Source: JBCBTJ01 sp039818665 (GTDB lineage Bacteria; Pseudomonadota; Alphaproteobacteria; Caulobacterales; Hyphomonadaceae). Taken from it: a stretch of DNA of 64,000 nucleotides. The notes below the pieces were generated by a model that saw only the letters and a list, made by a program, of their open reading frames with translations, was not told where the DNA came from and made no database searches. Each line of letters begins with the position of its first letter. The first letter of the stretch is position 1. The stretch covers positions 1 through 64,000 of the forward strand of contig JBCBTJ010000005.1 in NCBI GenBank assembly GCA_039818665.1, written 5' to 3'. Shown piece by piece: positions 15,811 to 24,607 of this stretch. Made by a program: the position numbers and the translations under genes.

Positions 15811-17277
15811 GTGGGCCGCATGACCCTGATCGACGCCCAACCGCCCTTCGCGCCCCAGCCGCCGCCGCCGCAGGATCTCTATGCCAAGCGGCGGCAGATC
15901 TATCCGAAGCTCGCCCATGGCAAGTTCCGGATGCTGAAATGGGCGGCGCTGATTTTGGCGCTCGCCGTCTACTACATCTTGCCCTGGGTGCGCTGGGATC
16001 GCGGCCCGTCCATGCCCGATCAAGCCGTGCTCGCAGACTTCGCCAGCGAACGGTTCTATTTCTTCTCCATCGTGCTCTGGCCGCAGGAAGTCTACTTCAT
16101 CACCGGCCTGTTGATCCTGGCATCGCTGGGGCTCTTCCTTGTCACCGCTCTCTTCGGGCGCGCCTGGTGCGGCTATGCCTGCCCGCAGACGGTTTGGACG
16201 GACCTCTACATCTGGGTCGAGCGCGCCTTCGAAGGCGACCGAGCCGCCCGTATGCGCTTGGACAAGGCCGGTTGGTCCTTCAACAAGGCTTGGCGGAAGT
16301 TCGGAAAGCATACGATCTGGTTGGTGATCGCGTTCTGGACGGGCGGCGCGTTCATTCTCTACTGGCATGACGCCCCGACCGTCGCGCAGGGCTGGTTCAG
16401 CGGCGAGGCGCCGCTGACGGCCTATTTCTTCGCCGGCGTGCTGACCTTCACCACCTATGTGCTCGCCGGCACGATGCGCGAGCAGGTCTGCACCTATCTC
16501 TGCCCCTGGCCGCGGATCCAGGGCGCGTTGACAGACGAACACGCGCTCAACGTCATGTATCGCTACGATCGCGGCGAACCCCGCGCCCCGCTGCGCAAAG
16601 GCGAGGATTGGGACGGCCGCGGCGACTGCATCGAATGCGATCAGTGCGTGCAAGTCTGCCCCATGGGCATCGATATTCGCGACGGCGATCAGCTCGAATG
16701 CATCCACTGCGCACTCTGCATCGACGCGTGCGATCAGATGATGAAGAAGATCGATCGGCCGACCGGCTTGATCGCCTACGATACGAGCGCCGCGGTGCAG
16801 GCCCGGGCGCTGGGTCAAACGCCGCGCTACACGTTTTTCCGACCGCGCACACTGCTCTACGCAGCTTTGCTCGCCGTTGTCGCAGGCGTCATGCTGGCGG
16901 GGCTCAGCACGCGCTCCACGTTCGATCTAAGCATTTTGAAAGACCGATCGCCGCCCTTCGTTCAGCTCTCCGACGGCGGCGTGCGCAATGGCTACTCGCT
17001 GAAACTGATCAACAAGACCGGCGAAGAAAAGAGCGTGCTCTTTTCGATCGATGCGCCAGCCGACTATGAGATCGAGGTGATTGGCGAAGCTCCGATCTCA
17101 ACCAATCAATACGCTCTGTCGGTCGAGGCGAACGGCGTCGACCGGTACCGCGTGGTGATCAATGCGCCCGCCGACGAGACCGCGCGCCGGCGGCTGCTCA
17201 CATGGTCGGTCCAAGACAGCCTGACGGACGAAGTCCACAGCAAGCAAGCGCCTTTCGACAGGGGAGAAGCTCGATGA
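15811..17277 (+). CDS. ccoG: Cbb3 oxidase accessory protein CcoG, membrane ferredoxin-type
   Basis: About 488-residue membrane protein thought to reduce Cu(II) for cbb3 oxidase assembly. It has several membrane helices, a conserved GRAWCGYACPQTVW segment, two [4Fe-4S] ferredoxin motifs (CIECDQCVQVCP near residue 273 and CIHCALCIDACD near 297), and an Ig-like periplasmic C-terminal domain (about 375-485). I choose the GTG at 15811 because AGGAGG (15799-15804) lies six bases before it; the ATG at 15820 is the alternative. It follows ccoP by ten bases and overlaps ccoH by four. Confidence 0.92.
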   Translation: MGRMTLIDAQPPFAPQPPPPQDLYAKRRQIYPKLAHGKFRMLKWAALILALAVYYILPWVRWDRGPSMPDQAVLADFASERFYFFSIVLWPQEVYFITGLLILASLGLFLVTALFGRAWCGYACPQTVWTDLYIWVERAFEGDRAARMRLDKAGWSFNKAWRKFGKHTIWLVIAFWTGGAFILYWHDAPTVAQGWFSGEAPLTAYFFAGVLTFTTYVLAGTMREQVCTYLCPWPRIQGALTDEHALNVMYRYDRGEPRAPLRKGEDWDGRGDCIECDQCVQVCPMGIDIRDGDQLECIHCALCIDACDQMMKKIDRPTGLIAYDTSAAVQARALGQTPRYTFFRPRTLLYAALLAVVAGVMLAGLSTRSTFDLSILKDRSPPFVQLSDGGVRNGYSLKLINKTGEEKSVLFSIDAPADYEIEVIGEAPISTNQYALSVEANGVDRYRVVINAPADETARRRLLTWSVQDSLTDEVHSKQAPFDRGEAR

Positions 17278-17771
17278 GCGAGGACACCGCAGCCGCACCC
17301 GCGCGCGAGTTCAAGGGTTGGCACTTTCTCGCTTGGATCAGCGTGTTTTTCGGCGTGATGTTCGCCGTGAACACCGTGTTCGTGATCTCCGCGGTGAGAA
17401 GCCACCCCGGCGAAATCACGAAGAAGTCCTATCTCCAGGGCCTCGAATACAACTCGACGCTCGCGGCCAAGGCCGCCCAAGACGCGCTCGGCTGGACCGC
17501 TGAAGCCGGACTCGACGGCGACCTATTTCTGTTCCGTTTGAGCGACGCGGACGGAACGCCGGTCAGCGGTCTCATCGCGCGCGCGGAGTGGCGCTTGCCG
17601 GCGGATCCCGAACAAGACGCGGTCCTGGCGTTGACGCCCACCGGCGCCGGCGCGTTCGAAGCCCCTGTGGCCGATTTGCCAGCGGGCCGCTGGCGCGTCG
17701 CCGTGCGTGTCTATGATGACGCCCAGGCGGATCCGGTCTTTGTCGCCCACAAGGATGTGCGCTTGCCATGA
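17274..17771 (+). CDS. ccoH: Cbb3 oxidase assembly protein CcoH (FixH family)
   Basis: 165-residue protein with one N-terminal membrane helix (about residues 18-42, FLAWISVFFGVMFAVNTVFV) and a periplasmic FixH domain including the family segment SYLQGLEYNSTLAAKAAQDALGW. It stays bound to the oxidase during assembly in species where this was studied. The ATG at 17274 overlaps the ccoG stop (ATGA), and its own stop overlaps ccoI in the same way, so the genes are translationally coupled. Confidence 0.92.
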   Translation: MSEDTAAAPAREFKGWHFLAWISVFFGVMFAVNTVFVISAVRSHPGEITKKSYLQGLEYNSTLAAKAAQDALGWTAEAGLDGDLFLFRLSDADGTPVSGLIARAEWRLPADPEQDAVLALTPTGAGAFEAPVADLPAGRWRVAVRVYDDAQADPVFVAHKDVRLP

Positions 17772-19966
17772 GCGTGGTCGAGGCCGCCACCGGCTGCCCT
17801 GAACAGCCATCGGGTCCGGTCGGTGTCGGGGCCGCCGATCCCGCGCCCTTCGTTCGCCAGCGCGGCGGACACAATGAGCTGATCCTCACTGTCCGCGGGG
17901 CGCGCTGCGCAGGCTGCCTTGCGAAAATCGAAGGCGGCGTCCGCGCGCTGCCGGGCGTCGAAGAAGCGCGGCTCAACCTCTCGAACGGGCGACTGAGGAT
18001 CGCATGGTCCGGCCCCCTGCCCGCTCAGCGGATCGCACAAACGCTCGAAGACCTCGGCTACGACGCCGCCGCGTTCGACCCTTCCTCGGGCGACGAAGCC
18101 ACGGCGCGTGAGGAGCGCCGGCTCTTAACGGCCATGGGCGTTGCAGGGTTCGCCGCGGCCAATGTCATGCTGCTGTCCATCTCGGTCTGGGCGGGCGCAG
18201 GCGAAATGGGCGCCCAGACCCGCACGCTGTTGCATTGGATTTCGGGCGCCATCGCAATTCCGGCGGTCGCCTTCGCGGGCCGGGTGTTTTTCCAATCCGC
18301 CTGGGGCGCGCTGCGCAAGGGCCGCGCGAACATGGACGTTCCGATCTCGCTCGCGGTGTCGCTTGCGACGGGATTCAGCGTCTATGAGACCGCGATGGGC
18401 GGCGAACACGCCTATTTCGACGCCAGCGTCACCCTGCTCTTCTTCCTGTTGATCGGACGCTATCTCGACGCGCGGCTGCGGCGGCGCGCGCATGCGGCCG
18501 CGAATGATCTCGCCGCCCTGCAGGGCCGCACGGCGACCCGGCTTTCCGAGTCTGGTCAGACGAAAACGATCGCAGCCGGCGAGATTGAGCCGGACGATCT
18601 GCTGCTAATCGCCGCCGGCGAGCGCGTCGCCGCCGATCTCGTCGCGCTTGACGACGGCTTGGTCGATGAAAGCCTCGTCAGCGGCGAGAGCGCGCCGAGG
18701 CGCGTGGCGGCCGGCGAGACGATCTACGCCGGGTCGGTCAATCTCGGCGGACCGTTCAAAGGCCGGGCGCTCGCCTCTGCAGACGACTCACTCGTCGCCG
18801 ACATCGCGCGCATGCTTGAAGCCGGCGAGCAAAGACGCTCGGCCTATCGCCGCATCGCCGACAAGGCCGTCTCGATCTATGTGCCGACGGTGCATTCGGT
18901 CGCAGCTCTGGCCTTCATCGGCTGGCTGGCGTCCGGCGCGCCGCTGCATCAGGCGGTGTTCATCGCCGTCTCCACCTTGATCATCACTTGCCCCTGCGCG
19001 CTGGCGCTCGCCGCGCCGGTGGTCCAGATCGTCGCCGCGGGCCGACTGTTCCAGCGCGGGATCTATCTCAAATCCGGAGACGCGCTCGAGCGATTGGCCA
19101 CCGCCGACCATGTCGTCTTCGACAAGACCGGCACGCTGACGCTTGGCGCGCCGCGTTTGATCGTCGACGACGTCTCTCAGGACACGCTGGCGCAAGCCGC
19201 GAAGCTCGCCCGAGCCAGCCGGCACCCCCTATCGCGCGCGATCGCTTTCGCCGCGGGCGACGGGCCTGTGGCGGCGAGCGTCAAAGAAACGCCGGGCCTC
19301 GGTCTTGAGGCCGAGCTTGACGGCGCGACCGCGCGGCTTGGCTCGGCCGCCTGGGTCGGCGCGCCAAGTCAGGCGGACGCCTCGCTTTGGTTCCGCCTGG
19401 CCGAGGCGGCGCCGGTCCCGCTGCGCTTTGAAGACCATTTGCGGGGCGAGGCCGTCGCCGCGCTCGAAAGGCTCAGCCGGCTTGGGATGCATTTCGAGAT
19501 CGTGTCTGGCGACCGGCGCAATCGCGTCGCGGAGATTGCGGCCGCGCTCGGCGGCGCCGACTGGACCGCGGAAGCCTCGCCCACCGACAAGACGGCGCGT
19601 CTGGAGGCCCTCCGCGCGGAAGGCAAGCGCACGCTCATGGTCGGGGACGGTCTCAACGATGCGGGCGCTTTGTCGCTCGCCCACGCGTCGCTCGCGCCGG
19701 GCGGCGCGATGGATGTCAGCCAATCGGCGAGTGATGCGGTGTACTCAAAAGGGTTAGAGAATGTCGCAGCGACCATCGAGGCGGCCCGGTGCGCGCGCCG
19801 GCGCATGCTTGAGAATTTCGGCTTCGCCGCGCTTTACAATATGATCGCCGTGCCGATCGCAGTGGCTGGCTTCGTCACCCCGCTTGTCGCCGCGATCGCC
19901 ATGTCCGGATCGTCGATCCTCGTCACGCTGAACGCGTTGCGACCGTCCGCAGGGAGCCCGAAGTGA
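17768..19966 (+). CDS. ccoI: Copper-exporting P-type ATPase for cbb3 oxidase assembly
   Basis: 732-residue P1B-type ATPase that moves Cu(I) to the periplasm for the CuB centre. An N-terminal metal-binding domain has Cys47/Cys50 (GARCAGC). The transmembrane copper motif is CPCALALAAP near residue 409. The phosphorylation motif DKTGTLT begins at Asp452, and the hinge motif GDGLNDAGAL lies near residue 626. Eight membrane helices are expected. The start overlaps ccoH (ATGA) and the stop overlaps ccoS (GTGA). Being inside the cco operon separates it from a copper-detoxifying CopA. Confidence 0.95.
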   Translation: MSVVEAATGCPEQPSGPVGVGAADPAPFVRQRGGHNELILTVRGARCAGCLAKIEGGVRALPGVEEARLNLSNGRLRIAWSGPLPAQRIAQTLEDLGYDAAAFDPSSGDEATAREERRLLTAMGVAGFAAANVMLLSISVWAGAGEMGAQTRTLLHWISGAIAIPAVAFAGRVFFQSAWGALRKGRANMDVPISLAVSLATGFSVYETAMGGEHAYFDASVTLLFFLLIGRYLDARLRRRAHAAANDLAALQGRTATRLSESGQTKTIAAGEIEPDDLLLIAAGERVAADLVALDDGLVDESLVSGESAPRRVAAGETIYAGSVNLGGPFKGRALASADDSLVADIARMLEAGEQRRSAYRRIADKAVSIYVPTVHSVAALAFIGWLASGAPLHQAVFIAVSTLIITCPCALALAAPVVQIVAAGRLFQRGIYLKSGDALERLATADHVVFDKTGTLTLGAPRLIVDDVSQDTLAQAAKLARASRHPLSRAIAFAAGDGPVAASVKETPGLGLEAELDGATARLGSAAWVGAPSQADASLWFRLAEAAPVPLRFEDHLRGEAVAALERLSRLGMHFEIVSGDRRNRVAEIAAALGGADWTAEASPTDKTARLEALRAEGKRTLMVGDGLNDAGALSLAHASLAPGGAMDVSQSASDAVYSKGLENVAATIEAARCARRRMLENFGFAALYNMIAVPIAVAGFVTPLVAAIAMSGSSILVTLNALRPSAGSPK

Positions 19967-20124
19967 GCGTCTTGTTGTTTCTGATTCCTGTCGCGCTTGG
20001 GCTCGGCCTGGCGGGGCTGTTTGCGTTCACATGGGCGGTTCGGACAGGCCAGTTCGACGACCCTGAAGGCGCAGCCAACAGGATTTTGGTCGACGAAGAC
20101 GAGCCGTTGCCGCCGAAGTCCTAG
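19963..20124 (+). CDS. ccoS: Cbb3 oxidase maturation protein CcoS
   Basis: 53-residue one-helix membrane protein. The N-terminal hydrophobic segment (residues about 3-25) is followed by the family motif AVRTGQFDDPEGAANRILVD, which is diagnostic of CcoS. It starts with GTG overlapping the ccoI stop (GTGA). It is needed for cofactor insertion into CcoN in studied species. It is the last gene of the operon; only 14 bases separate its stop from the convergent galK stop, and no terminator hairpin is obvious there. Confidence 0.93.
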   Translation: MSVLLFLIPVALGLGLAGLFAFTWAVRTGQFDDPEGAANRILVDEDEPLPPKS

Positions 20125-20138
20125 ACAGAAGTCCCGGA

Positions 20139-21209
20139 TCAGCCGGACACCAGCCAAGTCTCGGGGTGTTGTGTCGTAAGCTCGGCGATCCAATCGCTGC
20201 GGTTCGACGCCGAAACGAGGCAGACGATGCAACCGCCAAAACCGCCGCCCGTGAGCCGCGCGCCGAGCGCGCCAAGCGACCTGGCGCTTCCGACCAAGGC
20301 GTCGATTTCGGGCGTCGAGGCTTCGAAATCGTATGAGTAAGAGCGATGGCTCTCGTCCATGAGCGCGCCGAATGCAGTTTGATCTGCGGCTTTGAGCGCG
20401 GCGACCGCGCCTTGGGACCGGCGATGCTCGCTCACCGCATGGCGGGCGCGCTTGGCGAGCGCCGTCGGGAGCGCGTCGATGCGCCGTCGCTGGTCTGCGC
20501 TCAGCAGGCATAGATCGTCAGCGCCCAGGCGTTCCTTGGCCTCAAGGCATTCTTCGAAACGGCGCTTGTACCGCCCGTCGCTCAGTTCGCGCCGCACGCC
20601 GGAGTGCAGCGTGACGAAGGCCCAAGCTTCGGGGATCGGCAAGATTTCAACACTGAGATTTTTCGTATCCAGCGCCAACGCCTGGCCTGGCTCGGCGAGG
20701 CCGACGGCCATCTGGTCCATGATCCCGCAGGGCATGCCAATAAAATCGTTCTCGACCGACCTGGCATGCCGGGCGAGCGCGACGGGATCGGGCGTCTCGC
20801 CGGCGGCTGCGGCGGCCGCCCGCAGGGCGGCGGTCGCCAGAGCGGCGGACGAAGACACGCCCGCGCCGTCCGGTACGGCGCTCTCGATGTAGAGGTCTGC
20901 GCCTCCTGTGATCCAACCAATGTCCCGGGCTTTGGCGAGCGCGCCGAGCGCGTAGTCTGACCAGTCGCCTGAGGCCGGCTCGCCAATCGATCGGTCCGCC
21001 AATTGTTCAAACCGCGAGGACGCGACCCGGATGCGCGCATCGGACCGCAAGCCGAGAGCGACGTCCACCCGCTGCGGCAGCGCGGCTGGCAGAACCAGGC
21101 CGCCATTATAGTCGATATGCTCACCGATCAGATTGACCCGGCCAGGCGCCGACGCGACGGCGTCCGGCGCGCGGCCGAATGCACGCTGGAAGGCGTGTCT
21201 CGCGCTCAT
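20139..21209 (-). CDS. galK: Galactokinase
   Basis: 356-residue GHMP kinase that phosphorylates alpha-D-galactose at C1 in the Leloir pathway. It shows the galactokinase signature GRVNLIGEHIDYN (residues 23-35), the GHMP ATP-binding loop PDGAGVSSSAA (113-123), and the third GHMP motif LTGGGFGGC near the C-terminus. The frame extends upstream inside galT, but the ATG at 21209 overlaps the galT stop (ATGA) and gives the normal N-terminus. It is cotranscribed with galT. Confidence 0.94.
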   Translation of the reverse strand: MSARHAFQRAFGRAPDAVASAPGRVNLIGEHIDYNGGLVLPAALPQRVDVALGLRSDARIRVASSRFEQLADRSIGEPASGDWSDYALGALAKARDIGWITGGADLYIESAVPDGAGVSSSAALATAALRAAAAAAGETPDPVALARHARSVENDFIGMPCGIMDQMAVGLAEPGQALALDTKNLSVEILPIPEAWAFVTLHSGVRRELSDGRYKRRFEECLEAKERLGADDLCLLSADQRRRIDALPTALAKRARHAVSEHRRSQGAVAALKAADQTAFGALMDESHRSYSYDFEASTPEIDALVGSARSLGALGARLTGGGFGGCIVCLVSASNRSDWIAELTTQHPETWLVSG

Positions 21210-22288
21210 GTCGCGGTCCGCAGTCTTTCGGCGGTTTGCTCCGGCAGGACGTCGACCGTGAAGACGCCGGTCGCTTGCTCGACTGAGGCGAGGTATTTCA
21301 CCCGGTCCGGGCCCCGCAGGAGCGGATAGAACTGAGCGGAGAATTGGAAGGGCCCGTCGCGCCCGAACGGCGCGGCATGGAGGCTGAGCATGCAAGGCGT
21401 CTCGCGCCCGAAGAAAGTGTCGTAACGGCCGATGACATCGCCCAGTAGATGCGCGAACCCGTCGGCCTCCTCGCCGCTGAACGCCCAAGGCCCCGAAACT
21501 GGGCGGCGCGCCGAGATCCACACCTCATAGGGAAAGCGCGCGAAGGGCGGCGCATAGGCGACGAGCCCGCCGGCCTCCGAAATACCGAGCTCCGCCTCCC
21601 AAACCGCGGATTCGGCCGCGAGATCATAGCCAGCCTCGAACGCATCCAGCGCCCGCTGCTGCGGATCGGGCACGAAGGGGAATCCGTAAATCTGGCCGTG
21701 CGGATGGTGCAGCGTCACGCCGACCTCGTCGCCGCGGTTTTCAAAAGGCAGTACAAAAGCGCACCCCGCCTCGAATAGAGCGGCGTAGCGATCGATCCAG
21801 GCCTCCACGAGCAAGCGCCGGCGGTCTTGACCGAGCGTGGCGAGCGATCCCTCCGTCTGAGGCGAGTACACCACCACTTCGCACGCGCCCGTCGCCGGAG
21901 CGGTCTCAACCGGGCTCTCAGCCGGCGCGCCCGGCGCCGCCGAGAAAGACGGGAACCGGTTTTCAAAGACCGCCAATTCGAAATCAGCAAACGGAATTTC
22001 CGTGAGCGGCGCGCCTGGCCGGCTTGGAGCAAGCGGGCTCGCCGGCGCGGACGGTTTGAAGGTGCGGTTCTGCCGCGCCGCGGCGTAGACCGACCACTCT
22101 CCGCGCAAGGGATGACGGCGCAGCTCGGAGCCCGCCTGCATGCCTAAGTCTTCGCCAGCGATGGGATCGTCTTCGATCGGTCGATAGCCATACAAATGCA
22201 GCCGCCGTCCGTCGCTTTTGACGTGGCGGCGGCGATAGACGCGCCGGCCGCCGACTAAACGCGTGATCTCTTCCGATCTCTGTCTCAT
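21206..22288 (-). CDS. galT: Galactose-1-phosphate uridylyltransferase
   Basis: About 360-residue HIT-superfamily enzyme that swaps UMP between UDP-glucose and galactose-1-phosphate. The active-site motif HPHGQIYGFPF is present, with the second His as the UMP acceptor. Other family segments are FENRFPSF and the C-terminal HAAPFGRDGPFQFSAQFYP. The start is not certain: ATG 22288 gives the usual length, while ATGs at 22300 and 22312 are also in frame and none has ideal Shine-Dalgarno spacing. It is upstream of and coupled to galK, and divergent from the alpha-galactosidase. galE is not in the window. Confidence 0.9.
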   Translation of the reverse strand: MRQRSEEITRLVGGRRVYRRRHVKSDGRRLHLYGYRPIEDDPIAGEDLGMQAGSELRRHPLRGEWSVYAAARQNRTFKPSAPASPLAPSRPGAPLTEIPFADFELAVFENRFPSFSAAPGAPAESPVETAPATGACEVVVYSPQTEGSLATLGQDRRRLLVEAWIDRYAALFEAGCAFVLPFENRGDEVGVTLHHPHGQIYGFPFVPDPQQRALDAFEAGYDLAAESAVWEAELGISEAGGLVAYAPPFARFPYEVWISARRPVSGPWAFSGEEADGFAHLLGDVIGRYDTFFGRETPCMLSLHAAPFGRDGPFQFSAQFYPLLRGPDRVKYLASVEQATGVFTVDVLPEQTAERLRTAT

Positions 22289-22401
22289 CTCGGCGGCCAT
22301 CGCCTCCCGCATCCCGCGCGCTCGAATTGTCGCAGCCTCCGCCAGGGGCTCGCTCGCATCCAGGGCTTCCCTACTCGCGAACCCGCGTTCAAAGGAAGAC
22401 C

Positions 22402-24546
22402 ATGACTGACGCATCCGAGTTTGCGATTCTGACGGCTGGCGACTCCACATTGGTGCTCGATTGCACGCCGGGCGCGCGGCCGGGCTTCGTGTACTGGGGC
22501 GCGCGGCTCGACTCGCCGGATCCCGCATTGCTCAAACGGATGACGGTCCGCCAGCACGCCCATGGCGGGCCTGACGCGGTCATTGAGGGCTCGCTGCTCA
22601 ACGAAATCGGCTCCGGGGTGGACGGCGCGCCCGGGTTTCTGGCGCACCGCGCAGGCTTGGATTGGGCTCCGGTGTTCGCGGTCCGGAGCGTCGAACGCCC
22701 CAGCGCGCGCGAGGTGAAAATCACGTGCGAAGACCCCGTCGCAAATATTCGAGCGATCCATGACCTTTCTTGGGACGCGTCAGCCGGCGGCCTTTTCACA
22801 TGCGAAACTGAGATCGTGAACGCGGGACACGGCGACCTCTCAATCGATTGGTGCGCCGCAGCGGTCCTGCCGCTGGACCCTCGCGCAACAAGGCTTTTCG
22901 GCTTCACCGGGCGCTGGGCCGACGAATTTCAGATGGAGGAGATCGCGCCCTTCACCGGCGCTTATGTCCGCGAGAACAGGAAAGGACGCACCAGCCATGA
23001 CTGTTTCCCAGGCCTAATCGCAGCCTCTCAAGGCGCGACAGAACAAGATGGGTCGTGCTTCGGCTTCCATCTCGGCTGGAGCGGCAACCATCGCACCCGG
23101 GTCGACCGACTAAGCGACGGGCGCGCGTTCCTGCAGATGGGCGAGTATTTCTTCCCTGGGGAAGCGACCCTCGCGCCGGGCGAAACCTATCGAACCCCGC
23201 GGCTGCACGCGGCTTACGCCAGCGGCGGCTTCAGCGCGCTTTCTCGCAAGTTTCACCGCCATCTTCGCCAGTCCGTGATGGACGGCCGCATCCGCCGCAA
23301 GCCTCGCCCCGTGCACTACAACACTTGGGAAGCGGTCTATTTCGACCATGACGTAAAGACGCTTCTCACGCTCGCCGACAAAGCCGCCGAGGTCGGCGTG
23401 GAGCGCTTTATTCTGGACGATGGCTGGTTCGGCGACCGGCGCGACGACAAGACGGGCCTCGGCGACTGGCACGTGTCGGACGCGGTCTATCCAAACGGCC
23501 TTCGCCCCCTCATCGATCATGTTCGAAGCCTCGGCATGGAGTTCGGCCTCTGGTTCGAGCCGGAAATGGCGAACCCGGACAGCGATCTGTTACGAGCCCA
23601 TCCAGACTGGATCCTGCAAGCGGACGGCGTCGAGCCAATCCCGTTCCGAAACCAGGTCGCGCTGGATCTGACCCGCGAGGACGTCGTCGACCATCTGTTC
23701 AGCCGGATGCACGCCATCCTGTCGGACCATCAGATCGACTACATCAAGTGGGATATGAACCGCGACGTCCACCACCCCGGCAGCCGCGGCGAACCGGCGA
23801 TCTCGAAACAAATCCGCGCGCTCTACCAGCTCATGGAACGCCTTCGCCGCGCCCATCCTGATCTGGAGATCGAGAGCTGTTCCTCCGGCGGCGGGCGGGC
23901 CGACTATGGCGTGCTTCGCCACGCGGATCGGATCTGGACCTCCGACAGCAATGACGCGCTGGACCGACAGCGAATCCAGCGCGGCGCGTCGCATTTCTTC
24001 CCTCTGGAGATCATGGGCGCCCATGTGGGGCCGGCGAAATGCCACATCACGGGCCGGCGCCTGTCGATGAAGCTGCGCGTCGCCACGGCGTTCTTCGGGC
24101 ATATGGGCCTGGAGCTGAACCTCCTCGCGGAGCGGCCGGAAGATCTTAAGATTCTCAAAGCGGGCGTCGCGCTGCACAAACAGCATCGCGCCCTGCTCCA
24201 CGCCGGCGACGTCCACCGGCTCGACACGCCAGACCATGTCAATGCGATCGGCGTCGTCTCGGCCAACCGGTCAGAAGCGCTGTTCTCTTGGTGCAATTTG
24301 ACAGGCCGCCGCGAGACCCTGCCGGGCCGGATTGTCTTCGCCGGGCTCGACCCGGCGCGCCAATACCGCACGCGGATCATCTGGCCGTCGCCGCCCCGGT
24401 CGATCACCGCCCCCTCCATCATCGAAGCCGCCGATCTCGGCGGCGAGGGGATCGTTCTCCAAGGCGACGGGCTAATGCAGGCTGGCCTGCAGACGCCGCA
24501 CGCCGCGCCGGAGACCGGCTTCATCTTCCATCTCGTCGGCGAGTAG
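22402..24546 (+). CDS. Alpha-galactosidase, glycoside hydrolase family 36
   Basis: 714-residue enzyme that releases galactose from alpha-1,6-linked oligosaccharides such as melibiose and raffinose. An N-terminal beta-supersandwich domain (about 1-320) is followed by a TIM barrel. The catalytic nucleophile Asp451 is in YIKWDMNRD, and the acid/base Asp515 is in IWTSDSNDALDRQRIQ. The family motif ESCSSGGGRADYGVL is also present. No signal peptide is visible, so it is likely cytoplasmic. The ATG at 22402 has AAGGAAG just upstream. It is divergent from galT-galK, and the product feeds that pathway directly. No sugar transporter or regulator adjoins it. Confidence 0.94.
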   Translation: MTDASEFAILTAGDSTLVLDCTPGARPGFVYWGARLDSPDPALLKRMTVRQHAHGGPDAVIEGSLLNEIGSGVDGAPGFLAHRAGLDWAPVFAVRSVERPSAREVKITCEDPVANIRAIHDLSWDASAGGLFTCETEIVNAGHGDLSIDWCAAAVLPLDPRATRLFGFTGRWADEFQMEEIAPFTGAYVRENRKGRTSHDCFPGLIAASQGATEQDGSCFGFHLGWSGNHRTRVDRLSDGRAFLQMGEYFFPGEATLAPGETYRTPRLHAAYASGGFSALSRKFHRHLRQSVMDGRIRRKPRPVHYNTWEAVYFDHDVKTLLTLADKAAEVGVERFILDDGWFGDRRDDKTGLGDWHVSDAVYPNGLRPLIDHVRSLGMEFGLWFEPEMANPDSDLLRAHPDWILQADGVEPIPFRNQVALDLTREDVVDHLFSRMHAILSDHQIDYIKWDMNRDVHHPGSRGEPAISKQIRALYQLMERLRRAHPDLEIESCSSGGGRADYGVLRHADRIWTSDSNDALDRQRIQRGASHFFPLEIMGAHVGPAKCHITGRRLSMKLRVATAFFGHMGLELNLLAERPEDLKILKAGVALHKQHRALLHAGDVHRLDTPDHVNAIGVVSANRSEALFSWCNLTGRRETLPGRIVFAGLDPARQYRTRIIWPSPPRSITAPSIIEAADLGGEGIVLQGDGLMQAGLQTPHAAPETGFIFHLVGE

Positions 24547-24607
24547 CGCCTCGAGGGCGCCGTCTTCTCCGCTTTCCGAATCCCCGACCCGCGTCTATAT
24601 CGCCGCG

